NCBI GenBank assembly: GCA_016716065.1
Contig: JADJXA010000007.1
Span: 1-64,000 of the forward strand
DNA length: 64,000 nt
Reading direction: 5' to 3'
DNA from: Candidatus Leptovillus gracilis
Lineage (GTDB): Bacteria > Chloroflexota > Anaerolineae > Promineifilales > Promineifilaceae
The notes below the pieces were generated by a model, which ran no database searches, was not told the origin of the DNA, and saw only the letters and a list, made by a program, of their open reading frames with translations. Below, one piece after another: positions 44,199-52,654 of this stretch. Each line of letters opens with the position of its first letter. The stretch's first letter is position 1. A program made the position numbers and the translations under genes.

Positions 44199-45248
44199 TT
44201 ACTTCTCGAATCGTTCTACTTCGGCCAGCAGACGGGCCGGTTTGCCATCAAAATCGCGCCAATCCAGGTCGTGGCGCGCCAGACGCACCAGCACATCGGT
44301 CAGGGCGGTATTGACCGGGGTGGGGACCGCATGGGCCAGACCAGCTTTGGCGATGGCCCCATTGTGGTAAATGACTTCGCTGTGACCTTTGTCGGCCATC
44401 AGGTCAATCTGGAAGGAGGGCATTTTGTCGCCCCGTCCTTTGGCGACAACGGCCGTCAGAATGGGCTTTAAGGCAAAGCGAGGCGCCTTTTGCACGCCAA
44501 ACGCCAGCCGTTTGGCCGAAGAGCCGGGTAAATCAACCACTTTTAACTTCAGCGCGTCCATCACCGCCAGGGTTTCGCGCAGCATCCGTACTTCCAGGTC
44601 AAACATCGCTGCCGATTTGTAAACAGCGCCCGGCGGCCGATTGAGGATGGCCGATGTGGCGTTGCCGACGATGTTCAACAGCGCTTTAGACCATTTCATC
44701 GCCTCATAATTTTTGTAAGCGATGGTGGTCAGGCCAGCCTGGTTAAACAGATGGACCCATTGGCCGATGTCCTGGCCGCGTTGAGCGGGAGCCAGCGCCA
44801 GCCCGCGGTCGCTGCGTTCGACGATGATCTGGTTAGACATCGGCTTGCTGACGGGTGTGGTCAGCGCGCCGACGATGATGCGCTCTGGGCCGAATTGTTC
44901 AATAAACGGCCGTTCCACGCCAATGCCATTTTGCAGCGTTAGAATGGGCGGCGGGTCGGGGCAAAAGGCCACCAGATGGTCCAGGGCCGTTTTCAGATCA
45001 TACGCCTTCATGCCCATGATGATCAGGTCAAATCGCGCGTCTGGCAGTGTGAAGGTTTGGGCGACAGAAGTGGTCGTGATGGGGTGGGCAATAAAGGACT
45101 GCTCTCCTTCGCTGATGCGCAGTCCCTCGGCTTGAATGCTCTCGGCGGTGACATCGCGCACGATCATCGTCACCTGATGGCCGGATTGGCCCAGGCGCGC
45201 GCCGACGTAACCGCCCACCGCCCCCGCGCCATACACCAGGATTTTCAT
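44199..45248 (-). CDS. panE: 2-dehydropantoate 2-reductase family protein
   Basis: This family reduces ketopantoate to pantoate with NADPH in coenzyme A synthesis. The 349-residue protein has the Rossmann motif VYGAGAVGGYVGARL, LQNGIGVE, and the catalytic Lys region KWSKALLNIVGNATSAIL. The start at 45248 overlaps the fmt stop (ATGA); the open frame further upstream is spurious. Members of this family vary in substrate, so the pathway is likely but not proven. Confidence 0.87.
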   Translation of the reverse strand: MKILVYGAGAVGGYVGARLGQSGHQVTMIVRDVTAESIQAEGLRISEGEQSFIAHPITTTSVAQTFTLPDARFDLIIMGMKAYDLKTALDHLVAFCPDPPPILTLQNGIGVERPFIEQFGPERIIVGALTTPVSKPMSNQIIVERSDRGLALAPAQRGQDIGQWVHLFNQAGLTTIAYKNYEAMKWSKALLNIVGNATSAILNRPPGAVYKSAAMFDLEVRMLRETLAVMDALKLKVVDLPGSSAKRLAFGVQKAPRFALKPILTAVVAKGRGDKMPSFQIDLMADKGHSEVIYHNGAIAKAGLAHAVPTPVNTALTDVLVRLARHDLDWRDFDGKPARLLAEVERFEK

Positions 45249-46189
45249 ACGGCTTCTCCCAATTGGCCGCCGATGAAATCGGGCCGACCGCGCAGAAATT
45301 CGGCCATGTCCAGGGCGCGTTTGCCGGCTAACTGGACAGTGTGCAGCTGCAGGCTGCCCGCGCCGGTGGCGACAACGGCCGTACCGGCCATTTCGCCCTG
45401 GAAAACCAGCCCTGGCGCGCCAGCCGCCGACTGCGCAGATGGCCGCGCCGCCAAAATCTTCAGCGGCTGTCCCTGCCAGATGGCGTAGGCTCCCGGCCAG
45501 GGCGTCAGGGCGCGAATGCGGCGGTCCAGTTCGGCCGCCGGTTGGGTCCAATGCAAACGGCCGTCCTCTTTTTGGATCATCGGTGCATAGGTAGCCAGAG
45601 CATTGTCCTGGGGGGTGGCCGTCAGGCGGCCGGCGATGATGGCTGCCAGATGTTCGGCCAGCAGGTCGGCGCCTAATTGGGCCAGGCGGTCGTGCAGGGT
45701 TACGGCCGTATCGTCTGGGCCGATGGGCGTGGCTCGGCAGGTAAAAACCGGGCCGGTGTCCAGCCCAGGGTCCATGCGCATCAGGCAAACGCCGGTTTCA
45801 GCGTCGCCGGCCATGAGGGCGTGCTGGATGGGCGACGCGCCGCGCCAACGCGGTAGCAGCGAGGCGTGGACGTTAACACAGCCATGCGGCGGCAGGTCCA
45901 GCACATGGGGCCGCAAAATCTGCCCAAACGCCGCCACGACGATGAGGTCTGGCTGCCAATCGCGCAGCGGTGCGGCGGCTTCTTCGCTGCGCAGCGATTT
46001 GGGTTGGTAAACGGGAATACCGGCAGCCTCGGCCACCGCCTTCACCGGGGAGGGGCGAAGCTGCTGGCCGCGCCCGGCCGGACGGTCTGGCTGGGTGACG
46101 ACGCCAACGACAGTTTGGGTTTGGATTAATACCTTCAGGCCGGGCACGGAGAAATCGGGTGTGCCCATGAAGACGATTTTACTACACAT
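45245..46189 (-). CDS. fmt: Methionyl-tRNA formyltransferase
   Basis: It formylates initiator Met-tRNA using 10-formyltetrahydrofolate. The 314-residue protein shows IVFMGTPDFSVPGL, VTQPDRPAGRGQQLRPSPVK, and the catalytic NVHASLLPRWRGASPIQ with GVCLMRMDPGLDTGPVF. The C-terminal tRNA-binding domain is present. The usual partner def is not next to it; it leads a minus-strand operon with panE and the phosphodiesterase. Confidence 0.95.
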   Translation of the reverse strand: MCSKIVFMGTPDFSVPGLKVLIQTQTVVGVVTQPDRPAGRGQQLRPSPVKAVAEAAGIPVYQPKSLRSEEAAAPLRDWQPDLIVVAAFGQILRPHVLDLPPHGCVNVHASLLPRWRGASPIQHALMAGDAETGVCLMRMDPGLDTGPVFTCRATPIGPDDTAVTLHDRLAQLGADLLAEHLAAIIAGRLTATPQDNALATYAPMIQKEDGRLHWTQPAAELDRRIRALTPWPGAYAIWQGQPLKILAARPSAQSAAGAPGLVFQGEMAGTAVVATGAGSLQLHTVQLAGKRALDMAEFLRGRPDFIGGQLGEAV

Positions 46190-46282
46190 AGGGGCATTCT
46201 ATCTGGGGAAACGGCCGTTGGCAAATTGAAAAGAGCTGACGGGTTTTGAAAAGTCGCCAGGTCTCTTGGTCTTGGGTGGCTA

Positions 46283-46311
46283 TTGACGGCAGCAGGGGGG
46301 AGCCATACAAT
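46283..46311 (+). promoter_or_regulatory. Promoter for the DUF4870 gene
   Basis: TTGACG and TACAAT are separated by exactly 17 bases, about 50 bp before the start codon. Confidence 0.65.
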
Positions 46312-46360
46312 AGCTTTTAGTTATTGGATGCTCCACTAATTTTGTATGGAGGAAAAACTT

Positions 46361-46768
46361 ATGAGCGACGATATGGAAAACTACGACGACTTCCCCGAAA
46401 AAGAACCAATGTCAGATTTTGAACCCCTGCCAGAAAAAGAAGAACCGACCAATCTGTTTGGTACAGATGTGACCAGCGACGACAAACTATGGGCGCTGTT
46501 GGCTTATGTGTTATCCCCACTAGTCCCAATCATCATCATGGTGATGGAGGATAAGAAGGGACGGCCGTTCTTACGCGCCCACAACGGCCAGGCCTTGGCC
46601 TGGGGGTTGTTAACCGTTGTGGTCGGCATGTTCACATCATTTTTATGCGGTATCCCGGCATTTCTGATGTGGCTGCTAGGCTGTTACTGGGGCTGGCAAG
46701 CCTACCAGGGACAAATGGTGACGATTCCCGTCATCACCGGCTTTGTTAAAAATCAGGGTTGGGCATAA
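46361..46768 (+). CDS. DUF4870 membrane protein
   Basis: A 135-residue protein with a ~40-residue acidic N-terminal tail and the DUF4870 core: DDKLWALLAYVLSPLVPIII, KGRPFLRAHNGQALAWGL, then further hydrophobic helices. GGAGG precedes the start at 46361. Family function is unknown. A hairpin terminator separates it from a second membrane-protein gene. Confidence 0.85.
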   Translation: MSDDMENYDDFPEKEPMSDFEPLPEKEEPTNLFGTDVTSDDKLWALLAYVLSPLVPIIIMVMEDKKGRPFLRAHNGQALAWGLLTVVVGMFTSFLCGIPAFLMWLLGCYWGWQAYQGQMVTIPVITGFVKNQGWA

Positions 46769-46799
46769 GCAACCTGTTTGGATCGTTTTAACCGTTTAC

Positions 46800-46832
46800 A
46801 GGGCTGGTAGTTCTCACAAAATTACCAGCCCT
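46800..46832 (+). terminator. Terminator after the DUF4870 gene
   Basis: A 10-bp perfect stem AGGGCTGGTA/TACCAGCCCT is followed by TGTTTGTG. Confidence 0.6.
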
Positions 46833-46917
46833 TGTTTGTGTACAACTGGTTTACAATGGAGACTGTTTGAGTCTCTGTCATTTATATTCTTTTAGCTGTC
46901 GAAACAGGAGGTATTTT

Positions 46918-47631
46918 ATGGACATCGCCAAGGCATTTACGTATGTGCTGGAAGATGAACGGTGGATCAACAAGTTGTTGATCGCGCTTATCGTGACACT
47001 TTTCTCATTTTTGGTAATTCCCGTGTTTTTCTTGATTGGCTATTCCGTGGCTATTACCCGTAACGTGCGGGCTGGTGTGGAAAAACCGCTGCCGGAATGG
47101 GACGATTGGGGCAAATTCTTTATGGATGGCCTGTATATCTTCCTGGCCCAATTTGTCTATACGCTGCCATTTTGGTTGTTGGCCTGCATTGCGGCTTTCG
47201 CCACTGGCGGCCTGGGCGCCCTGGCCGATTCCGGCGGCAGTTCGGATGCGGTGGCCGCCTTGCTGGGAACAACGGGACTTATCATTGGCTGTTTGGGCTT
47301 TTTGTTTGCGATTGCACTATTTTTTATTAGCCCGGCAATTATTGTGCAATACGTCATCACCGACGAGTTTGCCGCCTGTTTCCGTTTTGGCGAGGTTATT
47401 GGCATTGCCCGGCAAAGCATCAGCGATATTTTGATTGTGTTCCTGGCGACGTTTGGCGCCAGTCTGGCGATTGGCGCGATCAGTTCTGTGTTAGCGATTA
47501 TTCCGTGTGTGGGGTGGGTGCTGACCTTCCTGATTAGTCTGGCGATGGGACCGTATTTAACGACCGTTACCGGTCATCTCTACGGCCAGATCGCCCGTAA
47601 AGTTGGCGGCAAACCCGCTAAATTCGCCTGA
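46918..47631 (+). CDS. DUF4013 membrane protein
   Basis: A 237-residue protein with about five or six membrane helices, matching DUF4013 (AKAFTYVLEDERWINKLLIA at the start, a central PLPEWDDWGKFFMDGL motif). AGGAGG precedes the start by 6 bases. Function unknown; related proteins occur in archaea and Chloroflexota. Confidence 0.85.
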   Translation: MDIAKAFTYVLEDERWINKLLIALIVTLFSFLVIPVFFLIGYSVAITRNVRAGVEKPLPEWDDWGKFFMDGLYIFLAQFVYTLPFWLLACIAAFATGGLGALADSGGSSDAVAALLGTTGLIIGCLGFLFAIALFFISPAIIVQYVITDEFAACFRFGEVIGIARQSISDILIVFLATFGASLAIGAISSVLAIIPCVGWVLTFLISLAMGPYLTTVTGHLYGQIARKVGGKPAKFA

Positions 47632-47649
47632 CCCTCTTGCAACCGAATG

Positions 47650-47688
47650 AAAAAGAGGCGCGTCTTAACCAGACGCGCCTCTTTTTTT
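47650..47688 (+). terminator. Strong terminator between convergent genes
   Basis: A stem of about 16 bp (AAAAAGAGGCGCGTCT and complement) with a TAACC loop ends in TTTTTTT. Confidence 0.9.
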
Positions 47689-47710
47689 GTTGGTAAACCG
47701 GGGTTGTGGT

Positions 47711-48778
47711 TTAGTCAGAATCGGGCAGGGTGTCTAGCACGGCCGTTACCTTATCCTGATTTTCGCCCATCATGCGTACCAACGGGTAGGGCTGCGTGCC
47801 AAATTTGGTCAGAGCCACGGCGCCCAGACCGACAAAAGTGATGATCATGCTCACCAGCCCTTCGCCAATCATGAAGGGAATCAGGCTGAACAGACCCAGG
47901 CCAAACGTTAGTGCAAACGTGCCCATCGCGGCGACCATTGCCGGACTCATCTTTTGCCGATTCGCCCGCTGCGCCAGCCATTGACCCAGCAGGTCGCCGA
48001 CGGCAATCCAGCCAAACAACGCGGCTACGCCCAACCCGGCCAGCAAAGCAAAGACCACCGCAAAGCCGACGATGCCTATGCAGATGAGCAGCAGCACAGC
48101 CGAAATCAGGGTAAGCAAGAGGGCCAGGGTCGGCACGGCTACGGCCGTCAGAAAACCGACAGTGCCGCTGGCGACTGGCTTGCGCCTTAGAGCCGATTCC
48201 ACCTGGCTCAGATGGTTGGGCGCCAGGGAGACGACGGCAAAGGCCAGAATGCCAAACAGCAGGCTGCGGGCGATGACGCCGATAAAACTGCCAACACCAG
48301 AACCGGTGTCAGCCGATGGCCCGCGCACCGTTCGATGAGGACCTTCGCCGAACTGGGGCGAAACCTGGTTGGCTAAACCGGCCAGAGCGGCCAGCGGTAG
48401 AAAGTCGGGCAGACCGCCGACGTTGGTGCAGCCCAGACCAGCGGCGCTGTTGTCGTTGATGCTGCCGTTGAGGACGACACAATCACCATTGATGACGGCC
48501 GTTTCCGCCGCATCCAGGTTGCCATTAAACAAAACCAGGTCGCCGTTGATCGTGCCAGAGATGTTGGCATCGCCTTTAAACAGCGCCACGTTGCCATTGA
48601 CAGTGCCTTCCGGCTCAATCTCCAGGCTGCCTTCAAACAAGATCACATCGTTGTTGACGCTTTCACCCGTTTCTACCGTCTGATCGCCGTCAAACGGCGG
48701 GGCGGCAAAGGCGGCGCTGGCGGGTACGGCCGTTAGCAACAAAACCAATACTAATACCAATAACATTCGTTTATTCAT
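47711..48778 (-). CDS. Bactofilin-like polymer-forming domain with membrane region
   Basis: A 355-residue secreted or membrane protein. A signal peptide (MNKRMLLVLVLVLLLTAVPA) leads to a short beta-helix with repeated units (NNDVILFEGSLEIEPEGTVN, GNVALFKGDANISGTINGD), the pattern of bactofilins (polymer-forming cytoskeletal domain). About five membrane helices follow from residue ~165. It is the third gene of the sigma/anti-sigma operon, so it is likely an envelope-linked effector or sensor of that pathway. Confidence 0.82.
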   Translation of the reverse strand: MNKRMLLVLVLVLLLTAVPASAAFAAPPFDGDQTVETGESVNNDVILFEGSLEIEPEGTVNGNVALFKGDANISGTINGDLVLFNGNLDAAETAVINGDCVVLNGSINDNSAAGLGCTNVGGLPDFLPLAALAGLANQVSPQFGEGPHRTVRGPSADTGSGVGSFIGVIARSLLFGILAFAVVSLAPNHLSQVESALRRKPVASGTVGFLTAVAVPTLALLLTLISAVLLLICIGIVGFAVVFALLAGLGVAALFGWIAVGDLLGQWLAQRANRQKMSPAMVAAMGTFALTFGLGLFSLIPFMIGEGLVSMIITFVGLGAVALTKFGTQPYPLVRMMGENQDKVTAVLDTLPDSD

Positions 48779-48792
48779 CGGATAACTCCCAA

Positions 48793-49338
48793 TTATGAAA
48801 TTCGCTGTGGGTTCGGCTGGAAGATTAACTGCCGGGACACACCACCCCAAACAGAGACGATGCCCAGCAGGACCAACAACCAGCCCAGCAGGGCCGGCTG
48901 CTGCACAATCACCTGGCCTAATCCAGACAGCAGCGCCGCGGCGATTGTGCCCATTACCTGCCATGCCTGTCCGATGGATTGACTAATACTGCTCAGAATA
49001 GTCGGTTCGCTGAGGATTGGCCGCATCACAAATGCCAGCCAGATGCCCAAAGCGATAGGCAGGACACCTCCCAAAAGCAGCAAGATATAAACGGCCGTCA
49101 ACGCCCAGACGCGCGTCCGCCGATTTGGCAGCCGGGCAAGGGTACGCTGGGCAAAATCCACCGCCGGGCTGAGGGCCGGCGCTTGCTGCAACAGCGTATG
49201 CACGGCCAGCAGCGCCTGCCATTCTTGTTGGCAAGATGGACACGCGCGCAGGTGAGCCTCTAGCTCGACCTGGTCGCTGTCTACAAGCTCACCATCGAGC
49301 GCCTCCATCATTAAGAGATAAGTCTCTTCGTGTTCCAT
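48793..49338 (-). CDS. Membrane-bound anti-sigma factor (zinc-finger type)
   Basis: A 181-residue protein with an N-terminal anti-sigma zinc finger (VELEAHLRACPSCQQEW, supplying His-x3-Cys-x2-Cys) and two hydrophobic segments near residues 77-105 and 150-170. It follows the ECF sigma gene by 25 bp and presumably holds that sigma factor at the membrane until a signal releases it. It lies 14 bp before the bactofilin-like gene. Confidence 0.88.
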   Translation of the reverse strand: MEHEETYLLMMEALDGELVDSDQVELEAHLRACPSCQQEWQALLAVHTLLQQAPALSPAVDFAQRTLARLPNRRTRVWALTAVYILLLLGGVLPIALGIWLAFVMRPILSEPTILSSISQSIGQAWQVMGTIAAALLSGLGQVIVQQPALLGWLLVLLGIVSVWGGVSRQLIFQPNPQRIS

Positions 49339-49363
49339 AACCTTCTCCCTTTTCTCCTTATTG

Positions 49364-49957
49364 TCATGAGACGGCCGTCAACGCCGCCGATTCAACCATC
49401 GGACCCAGCCCATTGCTCTGGCCCACCTCCGCCAGCAAACGGCGCGCCCGGAATAATCGGGACTTAATCGCGCTGACGGTGGTGTCCATCATTTCAGCAA
49501 TTTCCTCGTAGGATAGGTCGTACCAATACCGCAGCACAACCGTCTGGCGGTAATCGTCCGGCAGTTCCTGCAGCAGCGTCTGCACCATCACTTGCTGCTC
49601 ATTCATCACCATCTGCGCTTCCGGCCCTTTGGAATTATCGGACATCAAGGCCGGGTGGGGTGGCAGCGGTTCGTCCAGAGACAGCAGCAGTGCCCGCCGT
49701 TTGCGGATGAGATCAATGCAGTAATTAGAAGTGATCGAAAGCATCCAGGTGCTAAATTTGTGCTCCGGGTTGTAGCTATCCAACCGCGTATACGCACGAA
49801 TAAACGCCTCTTGGGCCGCTTCTTCTGCTTCACCCGCATTGTTCAACATGCGGTACGCCAGATTAAAGACAGGCGTCTGATAAGCTTCGACCAGCTTGCC
49901 GAACGCCGCTTTGTCGCCTTGCCTGGCATGGTCAAGCCAAATTTGTTCTTCGTTCAA
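49364..49957 (-). CDS. ECF RNA polymerase sigma factor
   Basis: A 197-residue group-4 sigma factor. Region 2 contains YRMLNNAGEAEEAAQEAFIR and KFSTWMLSITSNYCIDLIRK; region 4 contains LPDDYRQTVVLRYWYDLSYE and AIKSRLFRARRLLAE. Translation appears to start at TTG behind AGGAGA. A promoter-like GCAACTT...CGTAGTA pair upstream suggests autoregulation. An anti-sigma gene follows. Confidence 0.93.
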   Translation of the reverse strand: MNEEQIWLDHARQGDKAAFGKLVEAYQTPVFNLAYRMLNNAGEAEEAAQEAFIRAYTRLDSYNPEHKFSTWMLSITSNYCIDLIRKRRALLLSLDEPLPPHPALMSDNSKGPEAQMVMNEQQVMVQTLLQELPDDYRQTVVLRYWYDLSYEEIAEMMDTTVSAIKSRLFRARRLLAEVGQSNGLGPMVESAALTAVS

Positions 49958-49984
49958 CGTTCAATCTCCTGACAATTCACCCCC

Positions 49985-50012
49985 TACTACGCACCGCTGT
50001 AGGGAAAGTTGC
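49985..50012 (-). promoter_or_regulatory. Possible ECF-type autoregulated promoter
   Basis: On the minus strand GCAACTT (50006-50012) and CGTAGTA (49985-49991) stand 14 bases apart. This resembles the AAC...CGT consensus of many ECF sigma targets and lies 28 bases before the sigma gene. Confidence 0.45.
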
Positions 50013-50213
50013 AGGCGCATAAGTCCTCGGTGGAATGGAAAACATCGGCAGTTTAGGAACAAGAGTTAATTAACTTACCGGCCACAGCAAATGGACAAGT
50101 TATTTAAGTGCCATTCCTTAGGGCATTTCATATGTTGTTTGATCGGGCCTGGCAACAATGGCGCCGCCCGCTGGCGTTGTACAGTAGCCAACAACAGGTT
50201 TTGTGTCCAGTCA

Positions 50214-50242
50214 TTGACAGGGTCATACCCGATTCTTACAAT
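50214..50242 (+). promoter_or_regulatory. Promoter for yjbQ, predicting a leaderless transcript
   Basis: A perfect TTGACA (50214-50219) and TACAAT (50237-50242) are 17 bases apart. The expected start point, about 7 bases on, coincides with the ATG at 50250. Confidence 0.7.
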
Positions 50243-50249
50243 ACCGCCC

Positions 50250-50693
50250 ATGACTTGGTTACAAAAAGAAATCACTCTCTCCGCCAAACGGCGTGGCCTT
50301 CATCTGGTAACTGCCGAAATTGTGCAGCAGGTACCTGAATTAAGCGACTACGCTGTCGGTTTGGCCCACATCTTTATCCAACACACCTCCGCCTCGCTGA
50401 CCCTGAACGAAAACGCCGATCCGACAGTACGCCACGACTTTGAGCGCCATTTCAACCAGATGGTCCCCGAAAATGCCGCCCATTACCAGCACACCGATGA
50501 AGGACCAGATGATATGCCGGCGCATATCAAAGCGGCGCTGCTTGGCCCCAGTGTGACCATGCCCATCAAAAACGGCCGTCTCCATTTGGGTGTGTGGCAG
50601 GGCATTTACCTCTGTGAACACCGCGACCGGGCACACAGCCGCCGGTTGGTGGTGACGTTGAACGGCCGTTTGCGGTTAGAGCGCCAGACGTGA
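50250..50693 (+). CDS. YjbQ/UPF0047 family protein
   Basis: A 147-residue protein of the YjbQ family, members of which have thiamin phosphate synthase activity as a side reaction. Signature parts are VGLAHIFIQHTSASLTLNEN, HTDEGPDDMPAHIKAALLG, GRLHLGVWQGIYLCEHRD. The ATG at 50250 is chosen because the family starts here and a strong promoter lies right before it; the open frame upstream to 50091 is not coding. Confidence 0.92.
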   Translation: MTWLQKEITLSAKRRGLHLVTAEIVQQVPELSDYAVGLAHIFIQHTSASLTLNENADPTVRHDFERHFNQMVPENAAHYQHTDEGPDDMPAHIKAALLGPSVTMPIKNGRLHLGVWQGIYLCEHRDRAHSRRLVVTLNGRLRLERQT

Positions 50694-50873
50694 CAAGTGA
50701 CGTTGGGCTATCAAATCGGCAACCATGCTGGAACGAGCCGAAAACAAAGCGCACGGGGCGGCGCTGGTGCTGGGCGGAGGGGTAAAAATCCTCAGATAGC
50801 AATTGACTTGCTCTACATCTTAGGATAAAGTTTGCCCAAGATTTTAGTAAGTTTTTGCTTCGGAAACCGAGAG

Positions 50874-50909
50874 AACCGTCCAGACTTACACCGTCTGGAC
50901 GGTTTTTTT
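50874..50909 (+). terminator. Intrinsic terminator inside the cold-shock gene leader
   Basis: The stem CCGTCCAGAC/GTCTGGACGG (10 bp, plus two A-T pairs) with a 7-base loop is followed by seven T. It ends 37 bp before the cold-shock start codon, and a weak promoter (TTGACT/TAAAGT, 50803-50831) precedes it. The gap 50694-50945 holds nothing else recognisable. Confidence 0.85.
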
Positions 50910-50945
50910 CGTGGCAAGAATGAATTTTGAAGGAGATTTTTTAAG

Positions 50946-51158
50946 ATGGACGAAATAGAACAAGGTACAGTGAAATGGTTTAGCGACCAAAAAGGGTATG
51001 GCTTTATTGCCCGCGATAAGGGTGGCGATGTGTTTGTCCACTTCTCTGCTCTGGGTGATCAACAAGGCTTCCGCACGTTAGCCGAAGGCGAGCGCGTCGA
51101 ATTTTCGGTGCAGATGGGCCAGAAAGGTCTATCGGCCGTCAACGTCAGCAAAATTTAG
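50946..51158 (+). CDS. Cold-shock domain protein
   Basis: A 70-residue CspA-type protein with KGYGFIARDKGGDVFVHFSA, containing both RNA-binding motifs. AAGGAG lies before the start. It is preceded by a strong terminator hairpin within its presumed leader, so read-through or antitermination may control it. slyD follows after 13 bp. Confidence 0.94.
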   Translation: MDEIEQGTVKWFSDQKGYGFIARDKGGDVFVHFSALGDQQGFRTLAEGERVEFSVQMGQKGLSAVNVSKI

Positions 51159-51171
51159 GGCCGGCATTTTA

Positions 51172-51654
51172 ATGAGCCAAACTACTACACAGGTTGCCGA
51201 CGACCTGGTTATCAGTATGCACTACACCCTGACCCTGGAAGATGGGCAGGTCGTTGATTCATCTATCGGGAACGATCCGTTGCAGTTTCTCCAAGGTTTT
51301 GGGCAAATTATCCCTGGTCTGGAAAAAGAGCTGTATGGCCTGGCTGTGGGCGACAACAAAAAAGTCAACGTGGCGGCCGTAGACGGCTACGGCGAAATAG
51401 ACCCCGACGCTTACCAGATCGTCCCGCGGGACATCTTCCCTGAAGATCTAACGCTGGAGGAAGGGATGGGGCTGCGGATGCGCGACCAGAGCACGGGACA
51501 GTTAATTGAGACCTACGTGGCCGAAATTCGTGACGAAGAGGTGCTGCTGGACTTCAACCATCCATTGGCCGGTGAAGACCTGACCTTTGAGATTGAGATT
51601 ACCGCCATTCGCGCGGCCACAGACGAGGAATTGGCGCACGGTCACGCACATTAG
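51172..51654 (+). CDS. slyD: SlyD-type FKBP peptidyl-prolyl isomerase
   Basis: A 160-residue FKBP with an inserted flap chaperone domain (residues ~75-125), the SlyD layout. It shows MHYTLTLEDGQVVDSS, FGQIIPGLEKELYGLAVGD, GYGEIDPDAYQIVPRDIFPE, and a short His tail HGHAH that may bind nickel. It probably shares a transcript with the cold-shock gene. Confidence 0.92.
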   Translation: MSQTTTQVADDLVISMHYTLTLEDGQVVDSSIGNDPLQFLQGFGQIIPGLEKELYGLAVGDNKKVNVAAVDGYGEIDPDAYQIVPRDIFPEDLTLEEGMGLRMRDQSTGQLIETYVAEIRDEEVLLDFNHPLAGEDLTFEIEITAIRAATDEELAHGHAH

Positions 51655-51655
51655 T

Positions 51656-51740
51656 ACCCGTATTCGGTATTCCGTGGGGCGCTACCTCTGGCAAATGCCA
51701 ACGGAAAACCGCATACGGACTTCGGTTTACGGCTGGTAAC
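51656..51740. repeat. Dispersed repeat, family A, copy 3
   Basis: In reverse complement it reads CCGAAGTCCGTATGCGGTTT then TCCGTTGGCATTTGCCAGAG, closely matching 16811-16895. Its end shows the heptads CCGTATT CGGTATT CCGTGGG. Confidence 0.8.
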
Positions 51741-51744
51741 AAGC

Positions 51745-51786
51745 AAAAAAAAGAGACATTCGGAGTTTCCGAATGTCTCTTTTTTT
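51745..51786. terminator. Bidirectional terminator
   Basis: A 12-bp core stem AGAGACATTCGG/CCGAATGTCTCT extends through A8 on one side and T7 on the other, between convergent slyD and the BI-1 gene. Confidence 0.92.
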
Positions 51787-51794
51787 GTCCTGAT

Positions 51795-52529
51795 TTAACG
51801 ACGCCGGCCGAACAGCCGTAAAATGTAGAGGAACAGGTTGATGAAGTCCAGATACAGCTTCAGTGCGCCCAGGACGCTGATCCGGCCTACCACAGCCTGG
51901 ATGTCACCGCTTTGGCTGGCCGCCTGGTAGGTCATTTGTTTGATGGTTTTGGTATCGTAAACGATCAGCCCCATGAAGATAAGGATGCCAGCGTAGGTGA
52001 TGATATAGTCCAGGATGCTGCTGCGCAGGAACATGTTGACCAGTGTGCCCAAAATCAAACCGATCAAGGCAAAAAATAGAATAGGCCCCCATTTGGTGAG
52101 GTCTTGTTTGGTCGTCAGCCCAACGATGGTGAGCAGGATGAAGATAACGGCCGTTACCCCAAACGCCATCGTCACCACGCCTAAATCATAGGCCAGCAAA
52201 ATCGCCGACAGGGTGACGCCATTCAGGGCGGCATAAGCAAAAAACAGCCCCAACGCCGCCCCAGTAGACAGCTTCGGCAGCGCTCGGACCAGGGCAATAA
52301 CCAGGCCAATTTGGGCCACAAACAAAAGCAGCAGCACCCAAACAGAGCCAAAGACAAAGTTTAGGATAGCTTCATTGGTGACGACGTAGAAGGAAACGGC
52401 CGTTGTTACCACCAACCCCAATGTCATCCACAAATAAACACGGGCCATGACGGCGTTAAACGTCTCCGCCAGTTTTACGTCTGAAATGGGAGCCGGGATA
52501 TTCGGCTGATAATTCGATTCATAAGACAT
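51795..52529 (-). CDS. Bax inhibitor-1/YccA family membrane protein
   Basis: A 244-residue protein with about seven membrane helices, matching BI-1 family: FNAVMARVYLWMTLGLVVTT at the start, then a late KQMTYQAAS and the end GALKLYLDFINLFLYILRLF. Family members leak calcium or protons across membranes, or protect from proteolysis (YccA). It is a single gene with a terminator behind it. Confidence 0.92.
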   Translation of the reverse strand: MSYESNYQPNIPAPISDVKLAETFNAVMARVYLWMTLGLVVTTAVSFYVVTNEAILNFVFGSVWVLLLLFVAQIGLVIALVRALPKLSTGAALGLFFAYAALNGVTLSAILLAYDLGVVTMAFGVTAVIFILLTIVGLTTKQDLTKWGPILFFALIGLILGTLVNMFLRSSILDYIITYAGILIFMGLIVYDTKTIKQMTYQAASQSGDIQAVVGRISVLGALKLYLDFINLFLYILRLFGRRR

Positions 52530-52654
52530 GGTGCATACCTCCCACGCTGCCGGTGCAGCGCATATTAAGTTGATGGGAGTATAACACCGGCGGGTTAAAA
52601 AGCATCTGCCTGAGAGACGGCAGACAGCACGCTAAACCTGCTGCCTGATTCGGC

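Noticed and set aside
44199..45788. 529-codon version of the panE gene
   Set aside because: The first 180 codons overlap fmt in another frame and show no family match; the start at 45248 has the Rossmann motif.
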